Under the pieces are notes generated by a model. It worked only from the letters and a program-made list of their open reading frames with translations, was not told where the DNA came from and ran no database searches. The translations under genes and the position numbers were made by a program. Below are positions 40,551 through 42,467 of a DNA stretch of 42,467 nt, piece after piece; within the stretch, counting starts at the first letter, position 1, and every line of letters starts with the position of its first letter. Source of the DNA: Acidobacteria bacterium RIFCSPLOWO2_12_FULL_67_14b (lineage in GTDB: Bacteria; Acidobacteriota; Vicinamibacteria; Vicinamibacterales; UBA2999); contig MELE01000169.1 in the NCBI GenBank assembly GCA_001768615.1, positions 19,122-61,588 of the forward strand. The letters run 5' to 3'.

Positions 40551-42467
40551 ATGAATGGTTGCCTGGAGCCGGAAGTTCTGGCGGCTTATGTCGACCAGGG
40601 CTTGAGTCTGGCTGAACGAGCTCGAGTGGAAGGCCATCTTGCCTCGTGCCCGCACTGCGTCGCAATGGCGGCCGGGGTCGTGCGAACGGTCGAGGAGGTA
40701 TCAGCGTTGCTGCCCGTCGCCGATGCCGCGGAGGAGGCCACTCCCCGCGTGGATCGTCGAACCCTGGTGGGCATGCTGACCGCCGCGGCTGCCGTGCTCG
40801 CCGTTCTGGTCGTGCCCTCGATGGTGAGGCCATGGCTGGATCGCGACACGGGGCTCGTGAATCTTGCCGACACTGTCGGAGGCGAACGATCGGTCCTTGG
40901 CCGGCTGACCGGGGGGTTCCCGCATGCCCCACTGGGTGTGCCATCTGCTGGGGGGCAGGGTGGCCGAGCCGCCAAGGCCGATCGGATCGTCTTGAGTGCC
41001 GGCAAGATTCGCGAGTCTTTCGGCGAACGTGAAACGCCGTCGCGCCTGCACGCGCTGGGCGTGCAGCAACTGCTCGCCGGCCGCTACGACGATGCGGCGC
41101 AGTCGCTGCTGGCGGCGGCCCGTGAACAACCGTACAACGCGCGATACCTGAGCGACGTGTCGGCCGTGCAGTTGGAGCGGGCGCGGATTGGCCTGCGGCC
41201 CGACGACCTGCCGCGGGCCCTGGCGTCGGCGGATCGTGCGCGCCGTCTCGATCCGTCGTTGCGCGAGGCGTGGTTCAATCGCGCGCTGGCGGCCACGGCT
41301 CTGTCGCTCAACGACCAGGCGAAGCAGGCGTGGACCGAGTATCTGGCGCGCGACAGCGCGTCGCCGTGGGCCGCTGAGGCGCGGACGCGGCTGAACGAGT
41401 TGGCGAAGCCGACGCCGGCCGCGGCCTGGGCCGGGATTGCGCAGCAGCTCGAGGGCGAGATTACGAGCGAGCTTGCGGACGCCGCCGTACGGGCGCAGAT
41501 GACCGAAGCAAGGGAGTTCATTGAAACCGACCTGCTGCCCAAATGGGCCGCAGCCGTTGAATCAGGACGGAATGGGTTGCCCGAACTCGAACGAGTCAGG
41601 CTCATCGCCGATGCGTTCCAGCGCCTTGCGGGTGACGCGCTGTACGTCGATGCGGTGGCAGCAATCGACCGTGCCGAAGCCCGGGGGGCGACGGCCATCG
41701 CACAACTCGCGCGCGCCCATCGGGATTACGCCGCTGCGGCGACCATGTTTGTCGAAGACCGAATCGACGATGCCGCGCCAGCCCTGAAATCCGCGGGAGA
41801 TGCGTTCAACACATCGAACAGCCCATTCGCGCACCGCGTTGCTCTCGACCTCGGGGCCGTTGCTTACTATCGCGGTAGAGCGGACGAAGCGACTGAGGTG
41901 CTGACCGAATTGCAGCGGCGGGCGCGCGACTTGAACTACCCGCATATCGGTGCACGCGTCACTTGGCAGCTGGGTCTGATCGCATTTGCGCAGGGGCGTC
42001 TTGGAGATGCGCAAGCGCGCTATGAAGAGACGCTTGCCGAGTACGAGCGTATCGGCGACGCCGAACAGATTGCGGCAGCGCACAACTTGCTGGCGAGCCT
42101 TCTTGGTTATTTGGGCGACGAAGCGCTCGCGTGGAAACACCGAGAGGCGGCATTGCCCATCCTCGCCATCAGCCGGTCTCCACGCTTGACCTATGGCGTT
42201 CTCGTCGGAGCGGCAGCAGCCGTCAGGAGGCAGGATGCGGAGACGGCACTCATCTTCCAGGATGCGGTCATTCAAAACGCGCGTTCGTCGGGACGTCTCG
42301 TTGGCGTCGCGGAGTCGTTGAGTCAGCGCGCCGAGATCCTGCTTACCTTGGGCCGTAGGCCTCAGGCGGCGACCAGCCTCGATGAGGCCCGGACGGCCCT
42401 CGAAAGTATCCCCGACGCTTCATTCCGTCGGCGCATGGAAGTGTCGGTGTTGTCGGCCGAGAGCATT
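40551..42467 (+). CDS. zinc-finger membrane protein with TPR repeats (C-terminus beyond window)
   Basis: The frame is open for 639 codons to the window edge. The N-terminus is a zf-HC2 anti-sigma motif: CLEPEVLAAYVDQG, then HLASCPHC. A membrane helix follows (about 68-90, TLVGMLTAAAAVLAVLVVP). The rest is helical with TPR-like units (for example ALGVQQLLAGRYDDAAQSLL, VAYYRGRADEATEVLTEL, GLIAFAQGRLGDAQARYEET, HNLLASLLGYLGDEALAWKH). In related proteins this layout can end with a CHAT caspase-like peptidase, but the end is not visible. ATG 40539, 12 bases upstream, is an alternative start. It probably senses or transduces a signal to the sigma factor. Confidence 0.85.
   Translation, partial: MNGCLEPEVLAAYVDQGLSLAERARVEGHLASCPHCVAMAAGVVRTVEEVSALLPVADAAEEATPRVDRRTLVGMLTAAAAVLAVLVVPSMVRPWLDRDTGLVNLADTVGGERSVLGRLTGGFPHAPLGVPSAGGQGGRAAKADRIVLSAGKIRESFGERETPSRLHALGVQQLLAGRYDDAAQSLLAAAREQPYNARYLSDVSAVQLERARIGLRPDDLPRALASADRARRLDPSLREAWFNRALAATALSLNDQAKQAWTEYLARDSASPWAAEARTRLNELAKPTPAAAWAGIAQQLEGEITSELADAAVRAQMTEAREFIETDLLPKWAAAVESGRNGLPELERVRLIADAFQRLAGDALYVDAVAAIDRAEARGATAIAQLARAHRDYAAAATMFVEDRIDDAAPALKSAGDAFNTSNSPFAHRVALDLGAVAYYRGRADEATEVLTELQRRARDLNYPHIGARVTWQLGLIAFAQGRLGDAQARYEETLAEYERIGDAEQIAAAHNLLASLLGYLGDEALAWKHREAALPILAISRSPRLTYGVLVGAAAAVRRQDAETALIFQDAVIQNARSSGRLVGVAESLSQRAEILLTLGRRPQAATSLDEARTALESIPDASFRRRMEVSVLSAESI

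Overview
The window is about 42 kb of high-GC bacterial chromosome, densely packed with genes on both strands. No rRNA, tRNA, prophage, insertion sequence or CRISPR array was found. The cell is a rod-shaped diderm: there is a full mreB-mreC-mreD-mrdA-rodA set, a membrane-anchored PpiD/SurA-type foldase, an SppA peptidase and a probable outer-membrane barrel. The gene styles (sigma factor followed by zinc-finger/TPR protein, secreted DUF4097 protein, HEAT/HD-GYP pairs) suggest Acidobacteriota, perhaps Vicinamibacterales. That assignment is inference from family style and was not tested by any search.

Layout. 1-4829 (minus): a cut-off membrane-anchored protein, then two tandem ABC-2 type ATPase/permease pairs. 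4886-5889 (minus): an HD-domain hydrolase overlapping a Nudix hydrolase. 6054-12078 (minus): a nucleoside salvage operon (pyrimidine-nucleoside phosphorylase, CNT transporter, purine-nucleoside phosphorylase, cytidine deaminase) ending in mtnA and tsaD. 12111-19415 (plus): two copies of a HEAT-repeat protein plus HD-GYP protein module; all four proteins share an N-terminal region. 19445-20232: a small gene overlapping a DUF6036-type nucleotidyltransferase. 20344-22960: a subtilase, a barrel-like protein and an alkyltransferase-like protein. 23130-26234: ECF sigma factor, zinc-finger anti-sigma factor, DUF4097 protein and a small exported protein. 26302-34524 (minus): a diguanylate cyclase, then mreB, mreC, mreD, mrdA, rodA and a ribonuclease E/G. 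34730-36652 (plus): PpiD-like foldase. 36708-39391 (minus): SppA and a response regulator. 39713-42467 (plus): a second sigma factor and a zinc-finger/TPR protein cut by the window edge.

Two themes stand out. The first is the duplicated HEAT/HD-GYP module, which looks like a signalling system built on a shared N-terminal region; a diguanylate cyclase heads the cell-shape operon nearby. The second is a set of short repeats and hairpins at gene boundaries: 13-bp arrays at mtnA/tsaD and upstream of ppiD, TTCAGCC heptads, GGGGYGCC hairpins, and elements that run in frame into protein ends or linkers.
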